Under the pieces are notes generated by a model. It was not told where the DNA came from. It worked only from the letters and a program-made list of their open reading frames with translations, and did not search any database. Position numbers and translations under genes: made by a program. From Mitsuokella sp047974105 (lineage in GTDB: Bacteria > Bacillota > Negativicutes > Selenomonadales > Selenomonadaceae): a DNA stretch of 64,000 nucleotides. Position 1 is the first letter of the stretch. The number at the start of each line of letters is the position of its first letter. Below, in pieces: positions 44,127 through 53,430 of the stretch. The stretch spans positions 62,001 through 126,000 of the forward strand of contig NZ_JBHYRS010000005.1 of assembly GCF_047974105.1 (NCBI RefSeq), written 5' to 3'.

Positions 44127-45614
44127 TCATGCGAAAATAGATGAGAGTTTATAGAATACGCCATTTTTCATGCGCACAGAGCCTTCCTGCGGCTCCAAGA
44201 CGATGACGCGCTCTGCGGTCTTCGGATAAAAACGCGTGCTCATGACGACTTCGCCGCCGTTGAAGAAAATCTCCAGCGAGGAGCGGTCCTCGTAGACGCG
44301 CACCGAAATTTTTTCCTGACCTGCGGGAAGTTTGGCGAAGCGTTCTTCCGCGCGTCCCGTCGCGGCCGACTTGCGCGTGAGCACGATTTCACCGCTTTCC
44401 TTCTCGATGCGGACGGATACCTCATCGTCAAAGCCCGCGGCAAAATGCAGCGCGAGGCCCCTGGCCTCCGTGAGGTCAAAGTCAGCCGTGAGCTCGCCGG
44501 TCTCCTGCGACCATTCATCAAAAGAGGTCTCTTCGGTCAATATCATATCCGGTTTCGCAAAAGCTTCTTCGCGCAGCGCCGTCAGCTCTTTGGCGGGCGG
44601 CGTCACGATTTTGTCATTGCGGTAGTGGAGCTCGCGCGGCACGGTCATCTGGCCGCACCAGCCGTCGGCCTGTTCCGGCATCGCCGACTCCCACATGTTG
44701 AGCCAGCCGACCATCAGGCAGCGTCCGTCAGGCGCCTGTGCGACCTGCGGCGCATAAAAATCAAAGCCGTAGTCAAGCAGCTTGAAATCATCGTGATAGA
44801 AAATGCCGGACGTATAATCCATCTTGCCGAGCATCGAGCCCGACTGATGCAGATTGCGGTAGAGCTTGCCTTCCGGCTTGACGCCCTGCGGCGAGAGAAT
44901 CAAGGCCTCATGGCCGTCGAACTCCGCGAAATTCGGGCATTCCCACATGAATCCCTGATTGCCTTCGGCCTTCGCCATGACGTGCTTGAACTGCCAATCC
45001 TCAAGATTTTCCGAAGTGAAGACGAGCACCTGCCCCGTTTCCTCTGCCGTCTGCGCGCCGACCACCGCATAATAGCGGCCGCCGTGCTGCCAGATTTTCG
45101 GGTCACGGAAATGATGGTCCTCACCAGTCGAGACCTGCTCAACAGGCAATTTGATGACCGGATTTTTGTCCGACTTCGTGAAATGAACGCCGTCCGTGCT
45201 GACCGCAAGATTCTGCGTCTCGATGCGGTCCGGCTGGCCCGGCTTTTTCAAAAGGTCGACATGCCCCGTATAAAGAAGGTAGAATTTGCCGTCCTTTTCA
45301 ATGCCGCAGCCCGAGAAGCAGCCGTCGGCGTCGTAGGGATGGTCGGGGAACAGTGCGACAGGCTGACGCTCCCAATGCACGAGGTCTTTGCTCGTCACAT
45401 GGCCCCAGTGCATCGGGCCCCATTTCGGCTCGTATGTATAATGCTGATAGAAAAGATGGTACTGACCGTCAAAATAAGCAAAACCGTTTGGGTCATTGCA
45501 CCAGCCCACGCGCGGCGCAATGTGGAAGCACGGATACCAGCGCTTGTTGACCTTTGCCTCATTAGCCGCGATAAATTCATCCGGCGTCAGCTGCTCCTGT
45601 TTTGTCGTCGTCAT
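44127..45614 (-). CDS. GH32 beta-fructofuranosidase (sucrose hydrolase)
   Basis: Cytoplasmic (no signal peptide) glycoside hydrolase family 32, 495 residues. Signature residues: nucleophile Asp in GWCNDPNGFAYF, transition-state RDP in FRDPKIW, and acid/base Glu in MWECPNF. The C-terminal beta-sandwich ends in VRVYEDRSSLEIFFNGGE, typical of GH32. Paired with a permease rather than a PTS, so free sucrose or short fructans are likely substrates. Start at 45614 after GAGGTGAAGAAA. Strong promoter with operator sites upstream. Confidence 0.94.
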   Translation of the reverse strand: MTTTKQEQLTPDEFIAANEAKVNKRWYPCFHIAPRVGWCNDPNGFAYFDGQYHLFYQHYTYEPKWGPMHWGHVTSKDLVHWERQPVALFPDHPYDADGCFSGCGIEKDGKFYLLYTGHVDLLKKPGQPDRIETQNLAVSTDGVHFTKSDKNPVIKLPVEQVSTGEDHHFRDPKIWQHGGRYYAVVGAQTAEETGQVLVFTSENLEDWQFKHVMAKAEGNQGFMWECPNFAEFDGHEALILSPQGVKPEGKLYRNLHQSGSMLGKMDYTSGIFYHDDFKLLDYGFDFYAPQVAQAPDGRCLMVGWLNMWESAMPEQADGWCGQMTVPRELHYRNDKIVTPPAKELTALREEAFAKPDMILTEETSFDEWSQETGELTADFDLTEARGLALHFAAGFDDEVSVRIEKESGEIVLTRKSAATGRAEERFAKLPAGQEKISVRVYEDRSSLEIFFNGGEVVMSTRFYPKTAERVIVLEPQEGSVRMKNGVFYKLSSIFA

Positions 45615-45635
45615 TTTCTTCACCTCATAATGTAT

Positions 45636-45751
45636 ATCGAATCGGTTCGAGAACCATGCTGATAAAATCGAAACGGCCATTTTAGTCGGGATGTTTGTTT
45701 ATCGAACCGTTTCGATACTTTGATTATAGTCATGTTCACTCGTTTTGTCAA
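45636..45751 (-). promoter_or_regulatory. Sucrose-locus promoter with LacI-type operators
   Basis: On minus: TTGACA (45746-45751), 17 bases, TATAAT (45723-45728). Directly downstream is ATCGAACCGTTTCGAT (45701-45716), then half site ATCGAAACGG (45667-45676), and then ATCGAATCGGTTCGAG (45636-45651). These near-palindromes with central CG are typical LacI-family operators, placed to block transcription and, by spacing, allow looping. Confidence 0.85.
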
Positions 45752-45892
45752 TCATTTTATCCATTTTATTTTTCTTGTTGCTTTCCTTATACTTATCTGA
45801 AAATAACATAAATTATAGGCATGATATACATCCTGCCGTCATTTGTGATAGACTAAAACAAATGGCAGGAAAGCTGGAAAGGATTGTTTTGT

Positions 45893-46867
45893 ATGGCAAA
45901 AATCAAGGATGTCGCCAAACTGGCCGGCGTCAGCACGAGCACGGTATCCCTCGTGCTCAATCACAAGGGATATGTATCCGAGGCCACGCGGGCCAAAGTC
46001 GAAGCGGCCGTCGAAAAACTGCATTATGTCCCGAGCGAGGTTGGACGCAACCTCTCGCTGAACCGCACGAATCTCATCGGCGTCATCATCCCCGACGTCG
46101 CACATCCCTTTTTTGCGGCCCTGCTGCACGAAATCGAGATTGCCCTCTACGATTTTGGCTATAAGACGATGGTCTGCTCGACCGGAGAAAAGAAAAATGC
46201 GGAGCTCGCCTTCCTCGACATGCTGCGCCGCCATACGATGGACGGCCTGATCATCGGCGCACATGCCCTGCACATTGAGAACTACCGCCATATCGAACTG
46301 CCTGTCATCGCTTTTGACCGCTATCTCTGCGACGAAATCCCGATTGTCCGCGCCGACCACCATCAGGGCGGTGAAATGGGCGCCAAGGCCCTGCTGCGCC
46401 GCCAGCCGCGTCACGTCGTCCAAATCACCGGTGCTCCGACCATCCACACGACCGCCCACGAACACGAGGATATCTTTGCCCATTGCATCAAAGAGGCCGG
46501 CGTCCGGCTCGACACGATTGTCATGCCGGCCAATGCCCTGCAGCCAAAGGATTTTGCCCTTGCCGCCCGCGAGATTTTTGAGACCTATCCCGATGTCGAC
46601 GCCATCTCAAGTGCGGACCTCGGTGCCATCTGCGCCCTGCGCGAGGCCGTACGCCGCGGCCGCAGAGTTCCCGAGGACCTCTCCATTGTGGCCTACGACG
46701 GCACATATCTGACGAGACTCGGCCCCCAGACACTGACGGCCGTCGTCCAGCCCCTTCCGGCCCTCGGCCGTCTGGCTGCCGAGACCATGGTGCGCCGCAT
46801 CCGCCATGAGGCACTCCCTTCCTTAAAGCCTCTGCCCATGACCTTTCAAGAGGGCGAGACCTGCTGA
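45893..46867 (+). CDS. LacI-family regulator of the sucrose locus
   Basis: A 324-residue repressor. N-terminal helix-turn-helix is MAKIKDVAKLAGVSTSTVSL, then hinge and periplasmic-binding-protein-like sensor (LIGVIIPDVAHPFFAALLHEIE). Divergent from the hydrolase gene and preceded by operators, so it very likely controls the permease-hydrolase operon, with sucrose or a derived sugar as inducer. Start ATG at 45893 after GGAAAGGA; an in-frame TTG three codons upstream is less likely. Confidence 0.9.
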   Translation: MAKIKDVAKLAGVSTSTVSLVLNHKGYVSEATRAKVEAAVEKLHYVPSEVGRNLSLNRTNLIGVIIPDVAHPFFAALLHEIEIALYDFGYKTMVCSTGEKKNAELAFLDMLRRHTMDGLIIGAHALHIENYRHIELPVIAFDRYLCDEIPIVRADHHQGGEMGAKALLRRQPRHVVQITGAPTIHTTAHEHEDIFAHCIKEAGVRLDTIVMPANALQPKDFALAAREIFETYPDVDAISSADLGAICALREAVRRGRRVPEDLSIVAYDGTYLTRLGPQTLTAVVQPLPALGRLAAETMVRRIRHEALPSLKPLPMTFQEGETC

Positions 46868-46886
46868 CTTTTTATAACAAGACACA

Positions 46887-46918
46887 AAAAAGAGCATCCG
46901 CGCGGATGCTCTTCTTTT
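46887..46918. terminator. Bidirectional terminator
   Basis: AAGAGCATCCG-cg-CGGATGCTCTT hairpin with T-rich ends; convergent genes. Confidence 0.85.
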
Positions 46919-46931
46919 ATTTCAGCAGTAT

Positions 46932-49358
46932 TTAGTTTTTCTGGTCCATAACCGCCATCGAAGCGACGATGTCATTTTCAGCCGTGCTCATGAGCTTGAC
47001 ACCCTGCGTATTGCGGCTGATGACCGAGATTTCGTTGATTGGCGTGCGGATGACGAGGCCTTCCGTCGTGATGAGCATGAGTTCCTGCTCCGGATGGACG
47101 ACGCGCAGGCCGATGACGTCACCGGTCTTTTCCGTGACCTTGAGGTTGATGAGGCCCTTGCCGCCGCGGTTCTGCGTGCGGTATTCGCTGGCTTCCGTGC
47201 GTTTGCCGTAGCCCTCGGCCGTGACCGTCAGGACTTCGGCGTTCTGCGAAAGCGTGTCCATGCCGATGACTTCATCGCCGTCGTTGAGGCTGATGCCCTT
47301 GACGCCGCGGGCTGCGCGGCCCATCGAGCGGACATCTTCTTCGCCGAAGACGATGGCCATGCCCCACTTCGTGCCGAGAATCATATCGCGCTCGCCGTCC
47401 GTGAATTTGACGCCGATGAGCTCATCGTCCTCGTCGAGATTGATGGCATTGAGGCCGCCCTTATGCAGGTTCTTGAATTCGACCAGGCTCGTCTTCTTGA
47501 CAATGCCCTTCTTCGTGGCCATGAAGAGGTACGCGTCCGGATTGAAGCCCTTGACCTGAATGACAGCCGTGATTTTCTCATCTTTATCGAGCTGCAGCAA
47601 GTTGATGATGGCCGTGCCCTTGGCCGTGCGGCTGGCCTCGGCAATCTCGTAGGCCTTGAGGTGGTAGACGCGGCCGCGGTTCGTGAAGAACAGAATCGTA
47701 TGGTGCGTCGTCGTAATCAGGAGATTCTCGACAAAATCCTTCTCCTTCGTCGGCATACCCTTGATGCCCTTGCCCCCGCGGTTCTGGCGGCGGTACGTGT
47801 CAAGCGCGATGCGTTTGATGTAATTGTTGTGCGTCAGCGTGATGACGACATCTTCCTCGGCGATGAGGTCTTCGACATCGATTTCGCTCGTGTCGACCGT
47901 CAGGCGCGTGCGGCGGGCATCGCCGTACTTCTTCTTGACGTCCGTGAGCTCCGACTTGATGATGCCGAGGATGCGCGTTTCGTCCGCGAGGATGGCCTTG
48001 TACTCTTCGATGGCCTTCAAGACTTCCTGATACTCCTCTTCAATCTTCTCGCGCTCGAGGCCAGTCAGGCGCTGCAGACGCAGGTCGAGGATGGCCTGAG
48101 CCTGTTTCTCCGAGAGCTTGAAGCCCGTGACGAGGGCGGCACGCGCGATATCGGCCGTGCGGCTCTCGCGAATCGTCGTGATGACGGCATCGAGATGGTC
48201 GAGGGCAATCGTCAAGCCCTCCAAGATATGGGCGCGGGCCTCTGCCTTCTTGAGCTCGTAGCGCGTGCGCCGCGTGATGACATCTTCCTGATGCTTGATA
48301 TAATAATGAAGGATTTCCTTGAGATTCAGGACCTTCGGCTTGCCGTCGACAAGGGCGAGCATGATGACGCCGAAGCTGTCCTGCAGCTGCGTGTGCTTGT
48401 AAAGCTGATTCAAAATGACGTTGGCATTCGCGTCGCGGCGCAGGTCGATGACGATGCGCATGCCGCCGCGGTCCGACTCATCGTTGAGGGCCGTGATGCC
48501 TTCAATCTGCTTGTCGCGGACGAGCTGGGCAATCTTCTCGACGAGGCGTGCCTTGTTGACCTGATACGGCAGCTCCGTGACGATGATGCGCGGCTTGCCG
48601 TTCGACAGCGTCTCAATGCGGGCATTCGCGCGCATCTTGATGACGCCGCGGCCCGTCGTGTACGCCTGACGGATGCCGTCCTGACCGAGAATCAGGCCGG
48701 CCGTCGGGAAATCCGGTCCCTTGATGACCTTCATGAGGTCCTCAATCGTCGCGTCCGGATGGTCGATGAGCATCAGCGTGCCATCGATGACCTCGCACAT
48801 ATTGTGCGGCGGGATATTCGTCGCCATGCCGACGGCGATGCCCGACGTGCCGTTGACGAGCAGCTGCGGGAACTTCGCCGGCAGCACCGTCGGCTCCTTC
48901 AAGGATTCATCATAGTTCGGCGCGAAATCCACCGTATCCTTATCGATGTCCTGCAGCATGAGTTCCGCAATCTTCGACATACGGACCTCTGTATAACGCA
49001 TGGCAGCCGCGGGGTCGCCATCGACCGAACCGAAGTTGCCGTGGCCGTCAGCGAGCATATAGCGCATCGAGAAATCCTGCGCCATGCGCACGATAGCATC
49101 GTATACAGAAGAGTCGCCATGCGGATGATATTTACCGAGGACTTCACCGACGATACGGGCCGATTTCTTATAAGGCTTGTTCGAGCCCATGCCCGCTTCC
49201 TGCATCGCGTAAAGGATGCGGCGGTGTACTGGTTTTAAGCCGTCCCGGACATCCGGCAGAGCACGCGCGACGATGACACTCATAGCATAATCGATGTACG
49301 AGTTCTTCATCTCGTGTTCCAGATTGACCGGTACGATTTTTCCCTGACCAAAATCCAC
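46932..49358 (-). CDS. gyrA: DNA gyrase subunit A
   Basis: Cleavage-religation subunit of type II topoisomerase, 808 residues. Catalytic Tyr lies in the AAMRYTEVRMSK region. The quinolone-resistance region reads HPHGDSSVYDAIVRMAQDFSMRY with wild-type-like Ser and Asp. The C-terminal wrapping domain has the GyrA box QNRGGKGIKG and a second copy QNRGGKGLINL, distinguishing it from ParC. Start is GTG after GAGGTGAGATT. gyrB is not adjacent, so the classical dnaA-dnaN-recF-gyrB-gyrA order is broken here. Confidence 0.96.
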   Translation of the reverse strand: MDFGQGKIVPVNLEHEMKNSYIDYAMSVIVARALPDVRDGLKPVHRRILYAMQEAGMGSNKPYKKSARIVGEVLGKYHPHGDSSVYDAIVRMAQDFSMRYMLADGHGNFGSVDGDPAAAMRYTEVRMSKIAELMLQDIDKDTVDFAPNYDESLKEPTVLPAKFPQLLVNGTSGIAVGMATNIPPHNMCEVIDGTLMLIDHPDATIEDLMKVIKGPDFPTAGLILGQDGIRQAYTTGRGVIKMRANARIETLSNGKPRIIVTELPYQVNKARLVEKIAQLVRDKQIEGITALNDESDRGGMRIVIDLRRDANANVILNQLYKHTQLQDSFGVIMLALVDGKPKVLNLKEILHYYIKHQEDVITRRTRYELKKAEARAHILEGLTIALDHLDAVITTIRESRTADIARAALVTGFKLSEKQAQAILDLRLQRLTGLEREKIEEEYQEVLKAIEEYKAILADETRILGIIKSELTDVKKKYGDARRTRLTVDTSEIDVEDLIAEEDVVITLTHNNYIKRIALDTYRRQNRGGKGIKGMPTKEKDFVENLLITTTHHTILFFTNRGRVYHLKAYEIAEASRTAKGTAIINLLQLDKDEKITAVIQVKGFNPDAYLFMATKKGIVKKTSLVEFKNLHKGGLNAINLDEDDELIGVKFTDGERDMILGTKWGMAIVFGEEDVRSMGRAARGVKGISLNDGDEVIGMDTLSQNAEVLTVTAEGYGKRTEASEYRTQNRGGKGLINLKVTEKTGDVIGLRVVHPEQELMLITTEGLVIRTPINEISVISRNTQGVKLMSTAENDIVASMAVMDQKN

Positions 49359-49440
49359 AATCTCACCTCAAAATCTAAAAAACAAAAAAATTGAATTCCT
49401 GCAAAATCATTTAGCATTTAATTATACCATTTCTGACGCA

Positions 49441-49485
49441 AAAAGTCCATCAAGCCCCCATATCATAAGGGCTGATGGACTTTTG
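49441..49485 (-). terminator. Terminator of the ppx/gppA gene
   Basis: AAAAAGTCCATCAaGCCC pairs with GGGCTGATGGACTTTT, one bulge, T run on minus. Confidence 0.8.
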
Positions 49486-49495
49486 CAGCGCGATT

Positions 49496-50404
49496 TCAGC
49501 GGTTCAGGACTTCCGCATAGATATACCCTTCGCGAACGCCGGAATCGCTGTACGTGATGACCTTGCTGTGGAAGCGCTCCGCGAGGACCTCGGCGATGAT
49601 GAGGCCCGGAATGACCGTATGGATGCGGTCGGGCACGGTCTTCATCAGCATGGCCGTCATATCCTCATTGAGCTCGTGGCCGCCGTCAAAACGCCGGATA
49701 ATCTCAGGAATCTTGTCCGTCTCCATCTTCATATTGTCAAGAGGCTTGCCAAAAAGGGCATTGTAAAGAGCGGCAGCCCCCTTGAACGTGCCGCCGATGC
49801 CGGCAATCGAGGCTTCGCGCAGGCCGGCAAAAGCCGTGGCCGAACGAATCGTCGCCTCGGCCTCCCCGCGCATCGCCTGACATTCCACCTTTGTCGGCAG
49901 CATGCCATGGACGTATTTCGTACGGAATGCCAAAGAGCCTATGGGCAGGCTGATTTTCTGCTGAATCTTGCCCGAACTGTACGAGACAATCTCCGTGCTC
50001 GCACCGCCGATGTCTATAAGCAGGCCCGCGTCCTCATTGAGGTCATGCGTGGCCCCAATGAAATCGTAAGTCGCCTCCTCATCGCCCGTGATCACGCGAA
50101 TCGGCAGCCCCGTGCGCCGCTCGATCTCGCCGACCGCCGCCTGACTGTTCTTCGCATTGCGCAGTGCCGCCGTCGTAAAGGCCACGACATGCGTGATATC
50201 AAAGGCCAGGAGAAATGCCTTGAACTCCTGCAGGATTTCCACGGCCTTGTCGATGCCCTGCTGCTGCATGACACCTTCTTTAAGATACGCCGCGAGCCCC
50301 ACGGTATGTTTTTTCTTCATGAGCATCTCGACATGCGCGCCCTCAATGCGGTAAATCGCCATGCGGACCGTGTTCGAACCGATATCAATCATTCCGTATA
50401 ACAT
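49496..50404 (-). CDS. Ppx/GppA-family phosphatase
   Basis: A 302-residue protein of the exopolyphosphatase/guanosine-pentaphosphatase family, with the ASKHA fold: phosphate-1 loop MIDIGSNTVRMAIY at the N-terminus and the phosphate-2 motif LLIDIGGASTEIVSYSSG. The adenosine-type block GIGGTFKGAAALY follows. It lacks the extra C-terminal domains of long Ppx, suggesting a short single-module enzyme acting on polyphosphate or pppGpp. Neighbour of the threonine synthase gene (33-base gap), possibly co-transcribed. Confidence 0.9.
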   Translation of the reverse strand: MLYGMIDIGSNTVRMAIYRIEGAHVEMLMKKKHTVGLAAYLKEGVMQQQGIDKAVEILQEFKAFLLAFDITHVVAFTTAALRNAKNSQAAVGEIERRTGLPIRVITGDEEATYDFIGATHDLNEDAGLLIDIGGASTEIVSYSSGKIQQKISLPIGSLAFRTKYVHGMLPTKVECQAMRGEAEATIRSATAFAGLREASIAGIGGTFKGAAALYNALFGKPLDNMKMETDKIPEIIRRFDGGHELNEDMTAMLMKTVPDRIHTVIPGLIIAEVLAERFHSKVITYSDSGVREGYIYAEVLNR

Positions 50405-50437
50405 AAGCTTCCCCTTGATTCCGATTTCTTTTTTTGC

Positions 50438-51433
50438 TCAGCGCTTCAGGCCGTTGCCCGTCAGCGGGATGACGACCTTGTAATTGTCCGGCTTGCCGTT
50501 TTCGAAGAACTGCTCAGCACCGGCAAGAGCTGCGGCCGACGTCATCTCGACGTAAATGCCGTGATGTGCGAGCTCCTTCTGTGCCTTCAAAATATCCTTA
50601 TCCTGCACCGTGATGACATCACCGCCCGAATCCTTGACGGCCTGCAGCATCTCTTTCAGGCGTTTTGGCTGCGTGATGCGGATGGCCTCGGCAATCGTCG
50701 CGCGCTTCGGCGAAGCCGGCACCTCGTGGAACGCCTCATAGAGAGGCGCACATTTCGACGACTGCACGGCGACAAAATGCGGCAGGCGGCCGATTTCCAT
50801 GAAACCGAGGAACAGGCCGATGAGCATCGTGCCATTGCCGACCGGCATGAAAATGTAATCCGGCACATGGTGGCCCAGCTGCTCGTAAAGCTCATGCGCC
50901 ATCGACTTGATGCCCTCGAAGAACAGCGGATTGTAAACATGCGAAGCATAGTAGGCATCGCCGAGATTCTGCTTGACGGCAGCGCAGGCCTTCATGCGGC
51001 CGTTGGCCACCTTGATAATCTTCGCGCCGTACGCCTCGATCTGCTTGACTTTTTCCTGCGAGATATCATCCGGCACATAGACCGTGCAGTCCATACCGGC
51101 CGCAGCTGCATAAGCCGCAACCGACGCACCGGCATTGCCCGACGAATCCAGAGCAATCTTCTTGATGCCGACATTGTGCAGCTCATTGATGAGGCTGTAC
51201 GCCCCGCGGTCCTTGAAAGACCCCGTCGGCAAAAGATGCTCCATCTTGAGCAAAAAGTCCAGCTTGCCCGCCTGATACGGCAGCAGCGGCGTCACAAACT
51301 CCCCGAGCGAAATGCCCTTTGCCCCCTCTTCATGCGGATCCTTGTGCAGGCGGAACATGCCCCCGCACTCACATTTGTACGAATGTGTATTCAATGGATA
51401 TTCTTTTTTGCATGCTTCACAATAGAAATACAT
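50438..51433 (-). CDS. thrC: Threonine synthase-like PLP enzyme
   Basis: A fold-type II PLP enzyme of 331 residues, most like threonine synthase (O-phosphohomoserine to threonine). The PLP lysine is in PTGSFKDRGAYSL; the phosphate loop is LDSSGNAGASVAAYA, and later PVGNGTMLIGLFLGF; C-terminal IPLTGNGLKR is typical of ThrC. N-terminal CEAC...CECG looks like a small zinc-ribbon. Start ATG at 51433, with AAGGGG upstream. Other fold-type II lyases of the family cannot be fully excluded. Confidence 0.85.
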   Translation of the reverse strand: MYFYCEACKKEYPLNTHSYKCECGGMFRLHKDPHEEGAKGISLGEFVTPLLPYQAGKLDFLLKMEHLLPTGSFKDRGAYSLINELHNVGIKKIALDSSGNAGASVAAYAAAAGMDCTVYVPDDISQEKVKQIEAYGAKIIKVANGRMKACAAVKQNLGDAYYASHVYNPLFFEGIKSMAHELYEQLGHHVPDYIFMPVGNGTMLIGLFLGFMEIGRLPHFVAVQSSKCAPLYEAFHEVPASPKRATIAEAIRITQPKRLKEMLQAVKDSGGDVITVQDKDILKAQKELAHHGIYVEMTSAAALAGAEQFFENGKPDNYKVVIPLTGNGLKR

Positions 51434-51614
51434 CAAATCGTCCCCTTCCTCAAATCGGCGTCCCTCAGGCGCCGTCAGCCGTTCACGGCCAATGAGTTCT
51501 TTTCTTAAAGATTCGTCATCTGCCCGCCCGTTCCCTCTCTCCCGCCGAGAAAATTTCTATAAAATACCAAAAATGTTTGTTGAAATCCTCCCCCATTTGT
51601 TGTAATATAGTCAT

Positions 51615-51702
51615 GGGAGGCCTACTACATCTAGTATGTGGTAGGTGGCAGAAGGTATAGAGGCGGCAAAAGCGGGAACGTTCGGTAGTTCCCGCTTTTG
51701 TA
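51615..51702 (+). ncRNA. Candidate small RNA with own promoter and terminator
   Basis: TTGAAA (51580-51585), 17 bases, TAATAT (51603-51608) form a promoter. The transcript would have a 10-base stem CCTACTACAT/ATGTGGTAGG (51621-51630, 51636-51645) and end in AAAAGCGGGAAC/GTTCCCGCTTTT (51668-51679, 51688-51699). The only ORF inside is 15 codons, with no good ribosome site. It lies between threonine synthase and tadG, running against tadG. Function unknown; no known family recognised. Confidence 0.5.
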
Positions 51703-51706
51703 TTTG

Positions 51707-51740
51707 AAAAGCTGCGATGCACAGGCATCGCAGCTTTTTT
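51707..51740. terminator. Terminator of tadG
   Basis: AAAAGCTGCGATGC-acag-GCATCGCAGCTTTTTT. Confidence 0.9.
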
Positions 51741-51747
51741 CTATCTA

Positions 51748-53145
51748 CTACTTTATTAACTTTATTGTTTTTTTACCCGTAGAACTTGAACCTCCCGATG
51801 ATCCCTTAAAAAAGTTTTTCGCTGTCAATGTCATATCATGATTGATGATAATCTTATTTGCTACAACACTTCCTGTCACCGGGCCGCTTCCATCGATAGT
51901 GACAGTTCCCTTAGGTGCATAGATAATCCCATTAAAGGGTTTATTATTGTTAAAATGTATACTTCCTTCCAATGATATCACAATAGCATATTCATCATCA
52001 GTTGGATCATTTTTATATTGGCTTCCAACACTTATATCCCCCTTAGCAATAATAACACGATACCATCTAGTATATTCATCTGTCCATCCAGGATATCCCG
52101 CATTATCATCTGATCTAGTCCAAAAATATGGGTTCAGACTATCTGTTCCATTATAATATACATGATTAGCTATACGATCTTCTGGCTTCATATTTTCATA
52201 TTTACTAATCAATTCATTAATTCCAGAATTTGCATCACGAGATACATCAATGTGATGTACATACTCTACCTTATCAGGCCTTGAAACATCTCTATATGTT
52301 CCATGAGAAACTTGTGTTTCTGTAAAGGGTTTAGGTGGATCAGAGTCATCCTTAAAAGTTAAATATGACTCTACTCTATATGTTTTATCATCTGAATCTA
52401 CCCAATTAATCGTTCCCCACACATCAGGCGTATACTTTTTATATACGGCTCCATTATTAAAATATTTGGGAGGATATGGTATTCCACTGAATACATCATA
52501 TGATGCATATATCTTTCCTGTTAATGTATCAATACAAGTTTGATTAAATGCAATACGTCCATTAGTAGCTATATTTCCTATTATTTTTACATCTTGATGG
52601 TCTATTAATATTGATGAATCATCTTTCGACTGATCACCTGGATAATGATATTGATATGGTGGAGTCTTTCCTGCCGTTAATCCATAATCAAAAATATCAT
52701 CAGCTTTTGTGGGAGAATCTTCCCCAGATACTTTTGCTTTTGCTGTGGCAAAAACTGGTATGCTATTGATATCAAATACCTTCAAGAAATACGTATTTAC
52801 ACTACTTCTCAACGTTACGTCAAGTTCATCCTTTGATTTAGTCGTGCTATAATTCAGCGTATCTGCATCCGAAGGATAATCCTCTCCCGTCTGTTTGTAA
52901 TACTTCGCAAATTGCTTGTCCAAATTATCCTGAAGATAAGTCAGTACAACATTATCGGCTTTATTATCATCCAGATGATAAGCACCAGCCAAGACGGACG
53001 CATCTGCCGCATTCTGCAGCTGCGCACGGCGTACATAGGCACTGCCAAAATCCACGGCCATGCCGGTAAACGCGATAATAAAAGGCAGCAGGAATGCCGT
53101 CAATACAAGGATTGCACCTCTTTGTCCCTTGCGATCTCTGCTCAT
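51748..53145 (-). CDS. tadG: TadG-like pilus-associated protein
   Basis: A 465-residue exported protein of the Tad (tight adherence) system. The N-terminus is typical: basic RDRKGQRGAILVLTAFLLPFI, then AFTGMAVDFGSAYVRRAQLQNAADASVLAGA. The long C-terminal part is beta-rich, with a DUF-like segment ending in IYAPKGTVTIDGSGPVTGSVVANKI and a Gly/Ser linker. The first 55 codons are GC-rich like the host, but the rest is very AT-rich, suggesting a replaced surface domain. Other tad genes lie about 7 kb away at 60.4-64 kb. Confidence 0.8.
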   Translation of the reverse strand: MSRDRKGQRGAILVLTAFLLPFIIAFTGMAVDFGSAYVRRAQLQNAADASVLAGAYHLDDNKADNVVLTYLQDNLDKQFAKYYKQTGEDYPSDADTLNYSTTKSKDELDVTLRSSVNTYFLKVFDINSIPVFATAKAKVSGEDSPTKADDIFDYGLTAGKTPPYQYHYPGDQSKDDSSILIDHQDVKIIGNIATNGRIAFNQTCIDTLTGKIYASYDVFSGIPYPPKYFNNGAVYKKYTPDVWGTINWVDSDDKTYRVESYLTFKDDSDPPKPFTETQVSHGTYRDVSRPDKVEYVHHIDVSRDANSGINELISKYENMKPEDRIANHVYYNGTDSLNPYFWTRSDDNAGYPGWTDEYTRWYRVIIAKGDISVGSQYKNDPTDDEYAIVISLEGSIHFNNNKPFNGIIYAPKGTVTIDGSGPVTGSVVANKIIINHDMTLTAKNFFKGSSGGSSSTGKKTIKLIK

Positions 53146-53308
53146 GTCTGCCCCTTCTTTCCAAAACGAATTGCTCTTAACTAAAGTATAGCAGTCTGAC
53201 GTTCCCCCCGCAATAAAAAGGAATCATCTTAATGTACCTATGTCCAAACACATCCTATAAAATACGTCAATGCTTGCCGAAAAAAAGGACTCGTGCTATA
53301 ATAATAAC

Positions 53309-53380
53309 AGAAATCAACGTAGTCATTGCACTACCAAAAGAAAGCCTTTCCGCGGTTGGTCACCGTAGAAAGGCTTTTTT
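53309..53380 (+). ncRNA. Candidate antitoxin RNA
   Basis: Driven by TTGCCG (53274-53279), 17 bases, TATAAT (53297-53302). It ends at hairpin AAAGCCTTTC/GAAAGGCTTTTTT (53341-53350, 53368-53380), so about 72 bases, with an inner CGG/CCG loop. The hairpin is also the natural terminator of the convergent hydrophobic-peptide gene, so the two transcripts overlap at their 3' ends, as in txpA/ratA- and bsrG-type type I toxin-antitoxin pairs. Antitoxin role is inferred. Confidence 0.6.
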
Positions 53381-53430
53381 GTGTGCTTGGTCAGAACACA
53401 CCTAGCTGGTTGCCACAACGACGGCAGCTC

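Noticed and set aside
48980..49200. Quinolone-resistance mutation in gyrA
   Set aside because: Ser and Asp at the usual positions are retained.
47094..49238. 714-codon ORF on plus opposite gyrA
   Set aside because: Antisense shadow of gyrA; no ribosome site or recognisable domain.
51516..51728. 70-codon ORF on minus between tadG and thrC
   Set aside because: Runs through the small-RNA hairpins and its terminator, no ribosome site, composition unlike a protein.
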